From Dyella sp. GSA-30 (GTDB lineage Bacteria > Pseudomonadota > Gammaproteobacteria > Xanthomonadales > Rhodanobacteraceae): 64,000 nucleotides of DNA. Location of the stretch: positions 2,519,524 to 2,583,523 of the forward strand of contig NZ_AP027042.1 in the NCBI RefSeq assembly GCF_027924605.1. The letters run 5' to 3'. A program made the translations under genes and the position numbers. Positions 8,182 to 17,511 of this stretch are shown in pieces (the first letter of the stretch is position 1; each line of letters opens with the position of its first letter). The notes under the pieces were generated by a model, which did no database searches, was not told where the DNA came from, and was given only the letters and a program-made list of their open reading frames with translations.

Positions 8182-8518
8182 TGGGGTTTTGGGGGAGCTA
8201 CCGGTGCCCGTCATGGGGTCGAAAAGAGGGCCGCCGCCATCGTGTTATTTTGCGATGCACCAATCGTGTGAAGGCCGCGTAAAGCGCATGGTTGTGCGAT
8301 CCTTGCCTGAACGAAAGCTCACCAAAAAGTTTAATTTGATGCATTATTCAACGAACGGGGCGTGTCCACGCCTTAACGGTTTTGCTACACTCCGCCCCGC
8401 TTGCTGTAAGGACGCCAAGCAAGGGACAACATAGTTCCTGATGTCGAAATGAGTTCTGACGCGCGATTTCCGTCTGGGGTGGAACGGACGCGAAAACCAA
8501 TAATCGAGGAGACACCTG
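8182..8518. other. Intergenic region and promoter between the two ompA-like genes
   Basis: No open frame of quality is present. A TTTTGCTACACTCCG block at about 8383-8397 resembles the TTTTTGCTAAACTGCCG block before copy 1 (about 6870-6886). TACACT and TAAACT are therefore plausible -10 boxes conserved between the two promoters. The transcript leaders would be over 100 bases in each case. A ribosome site GAGGAG precedes the copy-2 ATG. Confidence 0.5.
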
Positions 8519-9652
8519 ATGAATCGTAAGGGCTTGTATTTTCTGATTGCCCTGGCCCTGGGCGGCGTAGGTGCCGTTCACGCGCAGGACCAAGCAGCTT
8601 CGAGCACGCCAAGCTATGACGGCCGCTGGTACATCGCGCCGACCGTTGGCGGCTACTACAACGATACCGATCGCAACACCAACAGCCGTCAGGTTTACTA
8701 CGGTCTGGGCGTTGGCCGCTTCATCTCGCCGAACGCGTCGATCGACCTGTTCATCGACCGCACCAAGCGCGACCGTGATGGCGCCGTCGGTGGCGGCAAC
8801 TGGTCGAACAACAACTACGGTGTGACCGGTCGCTGGTACTTCGGTGATTGGAACTCGTTCCGTCCGTACATCCTGGGCGGCATCATGGGCAGCTACCACC
8901 ACGACCGTGGTGACAAGGGCTGGTCGCCGGCCGCCGAGCTGGGCGTGGGCGTGTCCAAGACGATCACCGACAGCTCCGACATCCGCGTCGAAGCTGGCTA
9001 CCGTTATGACTGGGACGACAAGTCGCAGACCGAAACCAACAGCGCCCGCGCGCAGGACGGCTACGGTGACTGGTTCCTGGGCCTGAGCATCGTGTCGCGC
9101 TTTGGCGAACCGGCTGCTGCCCCGGCTCCGGCCGCTGCCCCGCCGCCGGCTGCGCCGGATTGCTCGAAGCTCGATAGCGACGGCGACGGCGTGAACGATT
9201 GCGACGACAAGTGCCCGAACACCCCGGCCGGTACGATCGTCGGTCCGGACGGTTGCCCGCAGAAGGTCGTGATCGACCTGCGCGGCGTGAACTTCAAGTT
9301 CGACTACCCGAAGATCGGCCACGTGAAGGCGGCTGAAATTGGTAAGGCCCTGGCCGAGCCGACCGCTGACTCGATCGCGATCCTGGATCAGGCTGTCGAC
9401 ACGCTGCAGCGTTACCCGCAGGTCCACGTGACCGTTGCTGGTTACACCGACGGCGTGGGTAAGGACGCGTACAACCAGAAGCTGTCGGAGCGTCGCGCAC
9501 AGATCGTGTACGACTACCTGACCTCGCACGGTATCGACGCGAGCCGTCTGGAAGGCCCGATCGGCCATGGCAAGAACGACCCGATCGACACCAATGCTAC
9601 CGATGCCGGCCGCGCGCGTAACCGCCGCACCGAGCTGCAGGTTCAGCAGTAA
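8519..9652 (+). CDS. OmpA-family outer-membrane protein, copy 2
   Basis: A 377-residue protein with the same architecture as copy 1 (signal peptide, eight-stranded barrel, Ala/Pro hinge, TSP3 repeat, OmpA/MotB domain). The mature protein appears identical to copy 1. Only the signal peptide differs (VHA-QD versus AHA-QD). Divergence is confined to the 5' end of the gene and the upstream promoter, so the copies may differ in regulation rather than function. A GAGGAG ribosome site lies just upstream. Confidence 0.95.
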   Translation: MNRKGLYFLIALALGGVGAVHAQDQAASSTPSYDGRWYIAPTVGGYYNDTDRNTNSRQVYYGLGVGRFISPNASIDLFIDRTKRDRDGAVGGGNWSNNNYGVTGRWYFGDWNSFRPYILGGIMGSYHHDRGDKGWSPAAELGVGVSKTITDSSDIRVEAGYRYDWDDKSQTETNSARAQDGYGDWFLGLSIVSRFGEPAAAPAPAAAPPPAAPDCSKLDSDGDGVNDCDDKCPNTPAGTIVGPDGCPQKVVIDLRGVNFKFDYPKIGHVKAAEIGKALAEPTADSIAILDQAVDTLQRYPQVHVTVAGYTDGVGKDAYNQKLSERRAQIVYDYLTSHGIDASRLEGPIGHGKNDPIDTNATDAGRARNRRTELQVQQ

Positions 9653-9677
9653 TCGATCTGGTGTAAAGCAGCACCGA

Positions 9678-9706
9678 GAAGCCCGGCGAAAGCCGGGCTT
9701 TTCTTT
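9678..9706 (+). terminator. Rho-independent terminator of ompA-like copy 2
   Basis: Same AAGCCCGGC-GAAA-GCCGGGCTT hairpin and TTCTTTT tail as after copy 1. The identity between copies ends a few bases after it. Confidence 0.93.
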
Positions 9707-9717
9707 TGGGGGCGTTG

Positions 9718-9752
9718 GGTCGCGACTTCAGTCGCGACCGTCCCGCAGCAAC
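9718..9752. repeat. Short extragenic palindrome GTCGCGACTTCAGTCGCGAC
   Basis: A palindrome GTCGCGACTTCAGTCGCGAC followed by C-TCCCGC-GCAA. The same ~33-base unit recurs at 20883-20917 and its core at about 34430-34450. It is a dispersed palindromic repeat typical of Xanthomonadales and Pseudomonas intergenic DNA. Confidence 0.8.
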
Positions 9753-9789
9753 ATCATCGTGCGTGCGGTTGCCGCTAAAATCTTCACCT

Positions 9790-10545
9790 ATGCCGATTCG
9801 CCCCTCATCGCGTTCTCTCCGCCCAGCCGCACCTCGCCACGGCCTTGCTCGCGTGCTGAGCAAGCTTGGCGTATGTTCGCGCAGCCAGGCCGAGCAGGCG
9901 GTGCGCGAGGGACGGGTCACCGTTGATGGCCGTGTGGTGCGCAACCCGGAACAACCGACGGATGCGGAGCGCCAGCGCATCTGCCTGGACGGCCAGCCGG
10001 CGATGGCTGCGAAACGCATCTATATCGCACTCAACAAGCCGCGCGGCATCGTGGTGAGTGCTTCCGACGAGCGAGGTCGCGATACCGTCTACGACCTGCT
10101 CAAGGATGCCGGCTTACCCTGGTTGGGTCCGGTGGGGCGGCTCGATCGCGCCAGCGAAGGACTGCTGCTCTTGAGCAACGACAGCGTCTGGGCCGCGCGC
10201 CTGACCGACCCCGTTGAGCACGTCGACAAGCTGTACCACGTGCAGATCGACTGCCTGCCCACGCCAGAACTGCTTGCACAATTGATCACCGGGACGGTAA
10301 GCGACGGCGAGCGCCTGGCTGCCAAGCGAGTCGATGTGTTGCGTCAGGGCGAAAAGAATGCGTGGCTGGAGATCGTGCTGGACGAAGGCCGCAACCGGCA
10401 TATCCGCCGCCTGCTCGAGGCGCAGCGCATCAGTGTGCTGCGTCTGATCCGTATCGCGATCGGCCCGCTGGCATTGGGGGATTTGCCCAAGGGGCAGTGG
10501 CGTTACCTGGAGCCTTCCGAAGTCGCGTCGCTGTCGTCTGGCTGA
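9790..10545 (+). CDS. RsuA-family 23S/16S rRNA pseudouridine synthase with S4 domain
   Basis: A 251-residue enzyme. An N-terminal S4 RNA-binding domain (LARVLSKLGVCSRSQAEQAV) precedes the RsuA/RluB/E/F-type catalytic domain. The catalytic aspartate lies in VGRLDRASEGLLLLSND, and the C-terminal NRHIRRLLEAQ segment is also typical. It isomerises uridine to pseudouridine in rRNA. The exact target base cannot be read from the sequence; the S4 domain points to RluB/RluF/RsuA rather than RluE. ATG 9790 is preferred over upstream in-frame codons, which would read through the repeat at 9718. The 3' end overlaps the convergent LysR gene by 43 bases. Confidence 0.88.
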   Translation: MPIRPSSRSLRPAAPRHGLARVLSKLGVCSRSQAEQAVREGRVTVDGRVVRNPEQPTDAERQRICLDGQPAMAAKRIYIALNKPRGIVVSASDERGRDTVYDLLKDAGLPWLGPVGRLDRASEGLLLLSNDSVWAARLTDPVEHVDKLYHVQIDCLPTPELLAQLITGTVSDGERLAAKRVDVLRQGEKNAWLEIVLDEGRNRHIRRLLEAQRISVLRLIRIAIGPLALGDLPKGQWRYLEPSEVASLSSG

Positions 10546-11423
10546 AAGCGTTCGGCGGCCACCACCTGCAACGCATCCAGCATCGGTCCGATCAATGGGT
10601 GCGTGCGGTCTCGATGCAACACGGCATAGATCGTATTGAGGCAGGGCGTATCCATTTTGCGCACGATGACGTAGTCGCTCGACGGAGGCGATTCCAAGAG
10701 ACAGACCGCCGGCACGATCGACAGGCCGCGTCCGTCTGCAACCCAGGCCAGCACTTCTTCCAGTTCTTCGAAATGCGCGGTGGCTGACAACTGCGGTAGC
10801 TCGATGTCCAGCACCTGCTTGAACCAGGTGGCAAAGACAAAATCGCTTTCGTCGTAGGTAATGAAGCTCTCGTTGAGCAGTGAGGCGGCGTCCAGTACGG
10901 GCGGTGCCCGGCTGGCCGGAGCAATCAGCACGATTTCCTCACGATCGACCGGGATGTGCTGCAGCTTTGCATGGGGCTGGCGTACATACACGAAACCGAG
11001 ATGGCTGTCGCCGCTCTCTACATTGCGCAGCACGCCTTCGGCGGTCGGATAGTGCAAGCGGATCGGCAAGTCGGCGAGCGGGCCATCGCGGAACAGCGGC
11101 AGCACCACATAACGACCGTAACCGCTGACCGCCGAAATACGTAGCGGGTCGGTGGTCAGTGTGGCATCGCGCATTTCATCGTGCAGGCGCTCCCAGTCGT
11201 GCTGCATGCCTCGGCAGAAATCGAGCAGGCGCAATCCGGCGGCGTTCGGCTGCAGTCGGCCGCCGCGTCGTTCGAACAGCGGCATGCCCAGGCTTTCCTC
11301 CAGCCGACGCAGCTGGTAGCTCACAGACTGTTCGGTGCGATGCATGACCGTCGCTGCCGCGCGCAGGCCGCCGGCTTCGCAGACGGTGCGGAAGGCGTGC
11401 AGGTATCGCAGCTCCACGTTCAT
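10503..11423 (-). CDS. LysR-family transcriptional regulator
   Basis: A 306-residue LysR-type regulator: N-terminal winged helix-turn-helix (MNVELRYLHAFRTVCEAGGLRAAATVMHR is the start, split over residues 1-29, with SYQLRRLEESLG as recognition region) and a C-terminal periplasmic-binding-like effector domain. It is divergent from the secreted-protein gene at 11565 with 141 bases between them, the usual arrangement for LysR control of the neighbour. The effector is unknown. Confidence 0.9.
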   Translation of the reverse strand: MNVELRYLHAFRTVCEAGGLRAAATVMHRTEQSVSYQLRRLEESLGMPLFERRGGRLQPNAAGLRLLDFCRGMQHDWERLHDEMRDATLTTDPLRISAVSGYGRYVVLPLFRDGPLADLPIRLHYPTAEGVLRNVESGDSHLGFVYVRQPHAKLQHIPVDREEIVLIAPASRAPPVLDAASLLNESFITYDESDFVFATWFKQVLDIELPQLSATAHFEELEEVLAWVADGRGLSIVPAVCLLESPPSSDYVIVRKMDTPCLNTIYAVLHRDRTHPLIGPMLDALQVVAAERFQPDDSDATSEGSR

Positions 11424-11564
11424 GCGTAAGGCGCGCTCCGACGAGGGAGGGAATCCAACTTAAAAAGAAATCATGCCTCCGATGAAAAAGATTCGCATAG
11501 CGCGGTGCCTATCTCAAGCCGACAATCGCGCCGTGCATCCGCACAGTTCCCAAAAAGGGTAGAT

Positions 11565-12308
11565 ATGGCATCGATTCGACGGTTTTCCGGTGCATGGCTG
11601 GCCGGCGTGGCCCTGGTCGTTTCCTTCCAGGCACATGCTCAGACGGCCAGAGATGCGGCACATTTCTACTATTACCGCCTGAGTGAAGGGATGCAGGCAA
11701 AGTTCGAAGCGGGTTACCGCCAGCACCTGGCCTGGCATCGGGTGCATCACGATCGCCTGGTCTGGTACGGCTGGATGATCGACAACGGTGCGCGGGCAGG
11801 GCAATTCGTCGATGCAAACGTAGGCGAGCCGTTCGCCGCGTTCGATCACCGCGTTGACGTTGCCGACGACGGCAAGAACTTCCAGCAGAACGTGGCGCCC
11901 TATTCGACACCGATGGCGCAGGAAACCTACCTGTTGCTGCGCGATGTCAGCTTTCGTACACCGCTGGAGTCGCGTCAGCCGAGCGCGAACATGCAGGTGC
12001 TTACTTATCGCGTGCGGCCCGGCACCGAGGCGCGCTTCGAGGCCGCCTTGCACGTGGCTCGACACGCTTTGGAAAACACGCCCGATGCGCCGCCTCACAC
12101 CTGGTATCGCCTGGTGGTCGGCGGCACGCAATCGACCTATGTCCTGCAGATTGCGCGAGCGGACTGGGCGAGCTATGACCGCTTTCATCGAAGCATCGCT
12201 GATCTGCTGGCGACCGATTCGACGGCATTGGCGGACTATGCAGCGGCTGTCAGCGATGTGCAGAGTGAAACCTGGACCTATCGGGAGGAACTGAGCAATC
12301 TTCCGTGA
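11565..12308 (+). CDS. Secreted protein of unknown function
   Basis: A 247-residue protein with a signal peptide (cleavage near AHA-QT). The mature part seems to hold two related halves, each with an aromatic-rich strand-helix pattern: HFYYYRLSEGMQAKFEAGY and LTYRVRPGTEARFEAALHVA. This is reminiscent of a duplicated alpha/beta-barrel (NIPSNAP/ABM-like) fold, which is speculative. ATG 11565 is chosen because it begins the signal peptide; an upstream in-frame ATG at 11505 adds 20 basic residues. Divergent LysR regulator upstream; convergent kbl downstream. No function can be assigned. Confidence 0.75.
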   Translation: MASIRRFSGAWLAGVALVVSFQAHAQTARDAAHFYYYRLSEGMQAKFEAGYRQHLAWHRVHHDRLVWYGWMIDNGARAGQFVDANVGEPFAAFDHRVDVADDGKNFQQNVAPYSTPMAQETYLLLRDVSFRTPLESRQPSANMQVLTYRVRPGTEARFEAALHVARHALENTPDAPPHTWYRLVVGGTQSTYVLQIARADWASYDRFHRSIADLLATDSTALADYAAAVSDVQSETWTYREELSNLP

Positions 12309-12349
12309 ATCGTGCCGCTGGCTTGTACGCGCGCGCCAGCACTGCAGTA

Positions 12350-12369
12350 GCCCCTCGCACTCGAGGGGC
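12350..12369. terminator. Hairpin between convergent genes (possible bidirectional terminator)
   Basis: Perfect stem GCCCCTCG-CACT-CGAGGGGC. It lies between the stop of the secreted protein and the stop of the convergent kbl. No strong T-run is present on either side, so the terminator role is tentative. Confidence 0.5.
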
Positions 12370-12381
12370 CACTGATGTCGA

Positions 12382-13578
12382 TCAGCCGATGATGCCGAGC
12401 TTCTTGCCGACCTTGGTGAATGCGGCGATGGCCCGATCCAGATGCTCGCGCGTATGCGCCGCGCTCATCTGCGTGCGAATACGCGCCTGTCCCTGCGGAA
12501 CCACCGGATAGAAGAATCCGGTGACGTAGATGCCTTCTTCCAGCAGTTCGGTCGCCATGGCCTGGGCTTTCTTGGCGTCATAGACCATGACCGGCACGAT
12601 GGGGTGCACGCCTGGCTTGATATCGAAGCCTGCCTTGGTCATCTGCTCGCGGAAATAACGCGTGTTTTCCTTGACGCGATCGCGCAAGTCGCCTGCCCCG
12701 GCAAGCATGTCGAAGACCTTGATCGCGGCGGCGACGACATGCGGTGGCAGCGAGTTGGAGAACAGATAAGGGCGCGAACGTTGGCGCAGCATCTCGATCA
12801 CTTCGGCGCGGCCCGTCGTAAAACCGCCCAGCGCGCCGCCCAGGGCCTTGCCCAGGGTGCCGGTGAAGATGTCGATCTTATCCATCACGCCGTTCACTTC
12901 GGCCGAGCCACGGCCGGTGTCGCCGAGGAAGCCGGTGCAATGGCATTCGTCGATATGCACGAGCGCGCCGTACTGTTTGGCCAAGGCGGTGATCTTGTCG
13001 AGCGGGGCAATGAAGCCGTCCATCGAGAACGCGCCGTCGCTGGTGATCAACTTGGTGCGGGCGCCGGCAGCGTCGGCGGCCTGCAACTGCTTTTCCAGAT
13101 CCGCCATGTCGCAGTTGCCATAGCGGAACCGCTTGGCCTTGCACAGACGAATGCCATCGATGATCGAGGCGTGGTTCAGCGCGTCGGAAATGATCGCGTC
13201 TTCTTCACCGAGCAGCGGTTCGAACAGACCACCGTTCGCGTCGAAGCATGCGGCGTAGAGAATCGTGTCTTCGGTGCCGAAGAACTCGGCGATCTTCTTT
13301 TCCAGTTCCTTGTGCAGATCCTGTGTGCCGCAGATGAAGCGCACCGAGGCCATGCCGAAGCCGTGGGTATCGAGCGCATCCTTGGCGGCCTGGATCACGT
13401 CCGGATGATCGGCCAGACCCAGGTAGTTGTTGGCGCAGAAGTTCAGCACCTGCTTGCCGCTATCGAGGCGGATTTCAGCCGACTGCGGCGAGGTGATGAT
13501 GCGCTCGGCCTTGAACAGGCCTTGTTCGCGGATGGATTGCAGTTCGCTGGTGTAGCGGTCCTGGCCGGGATAAGTCAT
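12382..13578 (-). CDS. kbl: Glycine C-acetyltransferase (2-amino-3-ketobutyrate CoA ligase)
   Basis: A 398-residue PLP enzyme of the alpha-oxoamine synthase family, the same length as E. coli Kbl. It cleaves 2-amino-3-ketobutyrate with CoA to glycine and acetyl-CoA, the second step of threonine catabolism after Tdh. Visible motifs are [14 protein letters not shown] near the N terminus, [18 protein letters not shown] (cofactor-ring stacking and Asp), and [15 protein letters not shown] with the PLP lysine. ATG 13578 aligns with known Kbl starts; an upstream in-frame ATG at 13665 adds 29 residues with no homology. tdh lies 4 kb upstream on the same strand, separated by the DUF748 gene. Confidence 0.96.
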   Translation of the reverse strand: MTYPGQDRYTSELQSIREQGLFKAERIITSPQSAEIRLDSGKQVLNFCANNYLGLADHPDVIQAAKDALDTHGFGMASVRFICGTQDLHKELEKKIAEFFGTEDTILYAACFDANGGLFEPLLGEEDAIISDALNHASIIDGIRLCKAKRFRYGNCDMADLEKQLQAADAAGARTKLITSDGAFSMDGFIAPLDKITALAKQYGALVHIDECHCTGFLGDTGRGSAEVNGVMDKIDIFTGTLGKALGGALGGFTTGRAEVIEMLRQRSRPYLFSNSLPPHVVAAAIKVFDMLAGAGDLRDRVKENTRYFREQMTKAGFDIKPGVHPIVPVMVYDAKKAQAMATELLEEGIYVTGFFYPVVPQGQARIRTQMSAAHTREHLDRAIAAFTKVGKKLGIIG

Positions 13579-13674
13579 GGGCTTGGGTTCTTGGCGGGGA
13601 AGAACCCGATTGTCGAACTTTTCGGCGCCCATGGGGAGTGGCTCTTGCCACTCCCGGGCCATCATTGCGCGGCG

Positions 13675-16600
13675 CTAGTGAAGGCCAAAATCCACACGCG
13701 TCGTCTTGCCGCCATCATCGATGCCCTTGGCATCGACCTTGGGCGCCGAAACGAAGACGCGGCTATCGGGCACTTTGCCGCGCAGCCACTGACGCACCAC
13801 ATCCGCGCGCCGCTCCGCCAGATGACGCAGGGCATCCTGGTCGACCGGCATGTTTTCTTCCAGCAGTTTCTGCATTTCTTCCGGTGGCTGCGACTTGGTC
13901 AACCCGACCAGATTGCGTTCCTTCTTGAACTTGGCGTGCTTGTACGCTTTTTCCAGATAATGATCGCGATCTTCGGGCGTCATCTTTGCCTTGGCCGGAT
14001 CGGCGTTGTCTTCATCGTTGCCCGCTTCATGGCGAATCAGGTCCTCGACCATCTCGTGGCGCAGGCCTTTTTCGTCATAGGCCGGATCTTCGCGGCCGAT
14101 GATGTCCAGGTTGAGCGACGACTTGTCGTTCAGGACCTTGACGATTTTTTCCAGCCGCGACGTGCTGTCGGCTGTCAGTACGCTCGATCCGGGGGCAAAT
14201 TCCACGTAGCCCAGATCCTGCCCGCCGTTGCCGCCACCGCCGAATGCCGAGGCCAATAGTTTGAACGGTGCGGTTGCGGCCTTGGCGATCAGGTTGACGA
14301 TGGCGCGCCAGATCAAACCGCCGACACTGAATTTGGGATCGTTCAACGAGCCCGATACCGGTACGTGTACATCGATACGGCCTTGCGAGTCTTTCAGTAG
14401 AGCAACCGCAAGCTTGACCGGCAAGTGACTTACGCCGGGACCTTCGATGCGGTCGCCGAAGGTGAGCTGGTCGATGAAGATGTGATTGTCGGCGGTCAAT
14501 TTGCCCTGATCGAGCAGGTAATGCACATCGACGTTGAGTCGCCCCTTGGTGATCGGATAGCCGGCGTACTTGCCGGAGTAGGGCGAGAGGTGAGTCAGTT
14601 CGACGCCGTCGGCCTTGGCCTTGATGTCCAGGAAAGCAACCGGTGCCAGCGGATTGATCGAGCCTGCGATATCCACAGGCGCGTTATCGTCGAGCTGGCC
14701 GTTCAAATTCAGATCCGCCGGCGGACCACCGGCGGTGGTGCCGAACGCACCGACCTTGCCTTCGAGCTGGGTGATATTGGCGGTGTAGTTCGGCTTGATG
14801 AAATTGTCGGTGTAGTTGAGCTGGCCGCGCGACACGGTGACCTGGCCGACCTGAATCTCCGGCGGTGGGCCAGCAGGCGCGGATGAGGCGGGTGCGGGTG
14901 CGATCTGCGCTGTTTGCGCGGTGCTGGCGGCTGGCGCGGGTGCGGGCGTCGAACCATCCTGCGCGCGCGTGACGGAGACCGGCGTGGCTTCGGCGGGATT
15001 GGCTACGACGTCTTGCAGATTGATGCGCCCGGTCGCGTTGATGATGACGCGCGCGTAGAAATCGCTGAGCGACAAGGCGCCGATGTTCACATGTGGCGCA
15101 CCTTCGCCCATGCGTACATTCATGCCCGATGCGGTCAGGCTGTTCCAGCGCAGAAATTCATCGTCGGTCGCCTTGTCCAGCACGCGTACGCGGCCGAGGG
15201 TCGCCTGACCCTGATAAGCGATACGTGCCGGCTGCTTGCCGCGATCGGCGTAACGGACATGCCCATTGAGTCCCAGCTGCGCGCTGACGATACGCACGTT
15301 CAATGGCACGCTGATCAACGACTCGAACTGCGCGATATCCAGGCGTGTCGTCTTGACGCGCAGATCGGCATCCAGCGGCTCGGGCTTGACCGTGCCGATG
15401 ACGTTGTACGTGCCTTTGCCGATGCCGCCGTTCAAATCGAGCTTGAGTGGCTGACGCATATTGTCGGACAGGCCGTCCACGCCGAATTTGCTTGCCTTGA
15501 TCGCCAGCGCCGCTTTTTTGCCGCTAGCGTTGTCGTCCTTGAAGTTGACCGTGCCATCGTCCAGCCCGAAGTGCGCCACGCTCCAATGGAACGAGGGCGA
15601 TGCCGCTGCCCCGCGCGGCGCCGGCTTGCTGGGCAGCATCAGGCTGGCCAGATCGAAGCTGCCGTTGCGCAGGCGCCGAACATCCACCTTCAAGCCGCTC
15701 AGGGTCAGGCTGTTCAGGCGCGCTTCGCCGCCGGCCATATCGAACTTGGCGATATCCGCATGCATGCCTTGCCAGGCGACCGGCGTCGTGCGGTTGCCTT
15801 TCGGGCTCAGCGCAAAATGGTTCAGGCTCGCCTGCGCCGGTTCCATATGTACATTCAGCGTGCTGCCCCAACTGGCCTGCAGCTGCGCATCGGCATCGAT
15901 CGCACCGTCGGTGATTTCGCCATTGAGCATGGGCGGCGCCAGCGGCACCAGGGTGGCCAACGCGACCTGCTTCAGGCTGACCTTGCCAACATAATGATTG
16001 CCGACCAGGTCGATCTTGCCGTTGGCGGCGATCTGACCGCCGGCCATCTGTCCGGCCATATCCACGCTACCGGCAGGGCCGGCGACGGTGGATACGCCGC
16101 GCAAGCTGCCATGGAGATTTTCCAGCGCCAGCCGGGCCGGCGTCTTGCCGCTCAGATCGGCATAGTCCAGTCGCGATCCCTCCAGGCTCAACGTGTCGAT
16201 GCGAACCTGCGTGGGCTTGGCCGGCGGATTGGTTGGCGGCGCGGGGGCGGTCAATGCATCGAAATTGCTGTGGCCACCGGGCAGCTTGGTGTAGTGCAAG
16301 TTAGCGCGTTCGAGACTGAGCGTGCTCAGGTGATAGCGCGACGACAACGGCTCGACATCGTTGAGCGTGGCGGTGGCGCGGCCCAACTCAAGCAGTGGCG
16401 TGTTGTCGTGATTGGCCAGCTTGAAATTGTCCATCGCCAGCGAGCCGTCGAGCCGCAGTTGCGATGTGTCCTTGGTCGTCAGGAAATGTAGCTGCAGCTG
16501 GCCTGACAGCACGCCGCTGGGAATGTCCACCGGCAGCTTCGACGGCACATAGCTGAGATAGCGCGGCAGGTCGAGCTGATCGAGCTTGAAGTTGATCGTC

Positions 16601-17319
16601 GATTCGCGGCTGTCGGCAAACGGCTTGGTCTGTCCGTCGATGCGCAGCGGGCTATTGTCCACACGCATGGCCAGCAGAGGCTGCACATAGACGTCGACGC
16701 GGCTGGGCAGATTCGCGATGAAAGGGATGCCCAGCTCCAACTGGTCGACACGATGTTTTGCGTTGAGCACCTTGTCGTCGAACTGGATGTCGCCGTTATG
16801 CACGCTGATATTGGCCAGCGCGAAGCGCGTGGGTGGCGAGGGCGGCTCGCCCGGCTTTGCCGCGAAGCGATCGAGCAGATCGCTGAAATTGAATGTCTGC
16901 GGCGCAGTGCGGGTGATGTGAATCTGTGGATGCTGCACCGTCAGCTCATCGAGCACCGGGGTCAGGCGGAAGACCGCTGCCCAGGACGCATTGACCACGA
17001 TCTGGTCGATATCGACAAAGGGCGAAGTGCCGTCCTTTTCCCCGATATGCAGCTTGTCCAGCTCTAGCCGCAGCGTGTAGGGATTCAGGTGGATGGCATC
17101 GACGGTCACCGGTCGCCCGAGCATGGCCGTCGCACGGCTTTGCAACTGGCTCTTGATCAGCGACGGGGCGGCAAAGAAGCCAAGTACGCCAAACAGTACG
17201 ATCAGGCCAAGCAGAATCAGAAGGGTCTTGCGCAAGCGGTGCGAGCGATAGAGCTTGACGGCGCGGTCGCGGCCGGCCGCGAGGCGGGAGTTGCCCTTGG
17301 GGTCGTTCATGACGGTCAA
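13675..17319 (-). CDS. AsmA-like DUF748 envelope protein
   Basis: A very large (1214-residue) protein with one N-terminal membrane helix (TLLILLGLIVLFGVLGFFAA) and then a long, repetitive beta-strand-rich periplasmic region typical of AsmA-like/DUF748 proteins. The segment LGRPVTVDAIHLNPYTLRLE is characteristic just after the helix. The C-terminal ~200 residues carry an OmpA-like segment (YVEFAPGSSVLTADSTSRLE ... LAERRADVVRQWL). Members of this superfamily form long hydrophobic grooves thought to move phospholipid between membranes. It sits between tdh and kbl on the same strand, so it may share their transcript. ATG 17310 (MNDPKG) is an alternative start. Confidence 0.88.
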   Translation of the reverse strand: MTVMNDPKGNSRLAAGRDRAVKLYRSHRLRKTLLILLGLIVLFGVLGFFAAPSLIKSQLQSRATAMLGRPVTVDAIHLNPYTLRLELDKLHIGEKDGTSPFVDIDQIVVNASWAAVFRLTPVLDELTVQHPQIHITRTAPQTFNFSDLLDRFAAKPGEPPSPPTRFALANISVHNGDIQFDDKVLNAKHRVDQLELGIPFIANLPSRVDVYVQPLLAMRVDNSPLRIDGQTKPFADSRESTINFKLDQLDLPRYLSYVPSKLPVDIPSGVLSGQLQLHFLTTKDTSQLRLDGSLAMDNFKLANHDNTPLLELGRATATLNDVEPLSSRYHLSTLSLERANLHYTKLPGGHSNFDALTAPAPPTNPPAKPTQVRIDTLSLEGSRLDYADLSGKTPARLALENLHGSLRGVSTVAGPAGSVDMAGQMAGGQIAANGKIDLVGNHYVGKVSLKQVALATLVPLAPPMLNGEITDGAIDADAQLQASWGSTLNVHMEPAQASLNHFALSPKGNRTTPVAWQGMHADIAKFDMAGGEARLNSLTLSGLKVDVRRLRNGSFDLASLMLPSKPAPRGAAASPSFHWSVAHFGLDDGTVNFKDDNASGKKAALAIKASKFGVDGLSDNMRQPLKLDLNGGIGKGTYNVIGTVKPEPLDADLRVKTTRLDIAQFESLISVPLNVRIVSAQLGLNGHVRYADRGKQPARIAYQGQATLGRVRVLDKATDDEFLRWNSLTASGMNVRMGEGAPHVNIGALSLSDFYARVIINATGRINLQDVVANPAEATPVSVTRAQDGSTPAPAPAASTAQTAQIAPAPASSAPAGPPPEIQVGQVTVSRGQLNYTDNFIKPNYTANITQLEGKVGAFGTTAGGPPADLNLNGQLDDNAPVDIAGSINPLAPVAFLDIKAKADGVELTHLSPYSGKYAGYPITKGRLNVDVHYLLDQGKLTADNHIFIDQLTFGDRIEGPGVSHLPVKLAVALLKDSQGRIDVHVPVSGSLNDPKFSVGGLIWRAIVNLIAKAATAPFKLLASAFGGGGNGGQDLGYVEFAPGSSVLTADSTSRLEKIVKVLNDKSSLNLDIIGREDPAYDEKGLRHEMVEDLIRHEAGNDEDNADPAKAKMTPEDRDHYLEKAYKHAKFKKERNLVGLTKSQPPEEMQKLLEENMPVDQDALRHLAERRADVVRQWLRGKVPDSRVFVSAPKVDAKGIDDGGKTTRVDFGLH

Positions 17320-17466
17320 TGCTCCGCTGACATCGCGGGCCGACGGTGTATGGCTATGCTGCCGTACACGTCCCGAGAACTGCCGGCCTGCCTGGGCTGG
17401 AGTTTACTCAGGTTGGAGGGGGGAGGGGCAAGGATGGATTCGGCAGTTTTGCCGTTGTGCAGCTTG

Positions 17467-17501
17467 CGCACTCTCCTCCAGGCCCGCTGGAGGAGAGTGC
17501 G
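17467..17501. repeat. Perfect 14-base-pair inverted repeat between tdh and the DUF748 gene
   Basis: CGCACTCTCCTCCA at 17467-17480 and TGGAGGAGAGTGCG at 17488-17501 are perfect complements around a 7-base loop. It would form a very stable hairpin 10 bases after the tdh stop. No T-run follows, so it may be a 3' stabiliser or attenuator rather than a simple terminator. Confidence 0.75.
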
Positions 17502-17511
17502 AAGAGGGAAC

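Larger units (their letters stand above)
6994..9707 (+). repeat. Direct tandem duplication of an ompA-like gene and its terminator
   Basis: Two copies (6994-8181 and 8519-9706) with a 1525-base period. The first 100 or so bases of the reading frames differ at about 14 positions, nearly all silent. The following ~1030 bases, including the stop, 3' leader and terminator hairpin, differ at only about three positions. Upstream regions differ except for a promoter-like TTTTGCTA(A/C)ACT block. Confidence 0.9.

Noticed and set aside
12442-14259. 605-codon open frame on the plus strand
   Set aside because: Runs antisense through kbl and into the DUF748 gene across a gene boundary; no motifs.
14914-16491. 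525-codon open frame on the plus strand
   Set aside because: Antisense to the DUF748 gene; composition is typical of GC-rich shadow frames.
17467-17501. Classical terminator after tdh
   Set aside because: The stem is perfect but no T-run follows on either strand, so it is listed as an inverted repeat instead.
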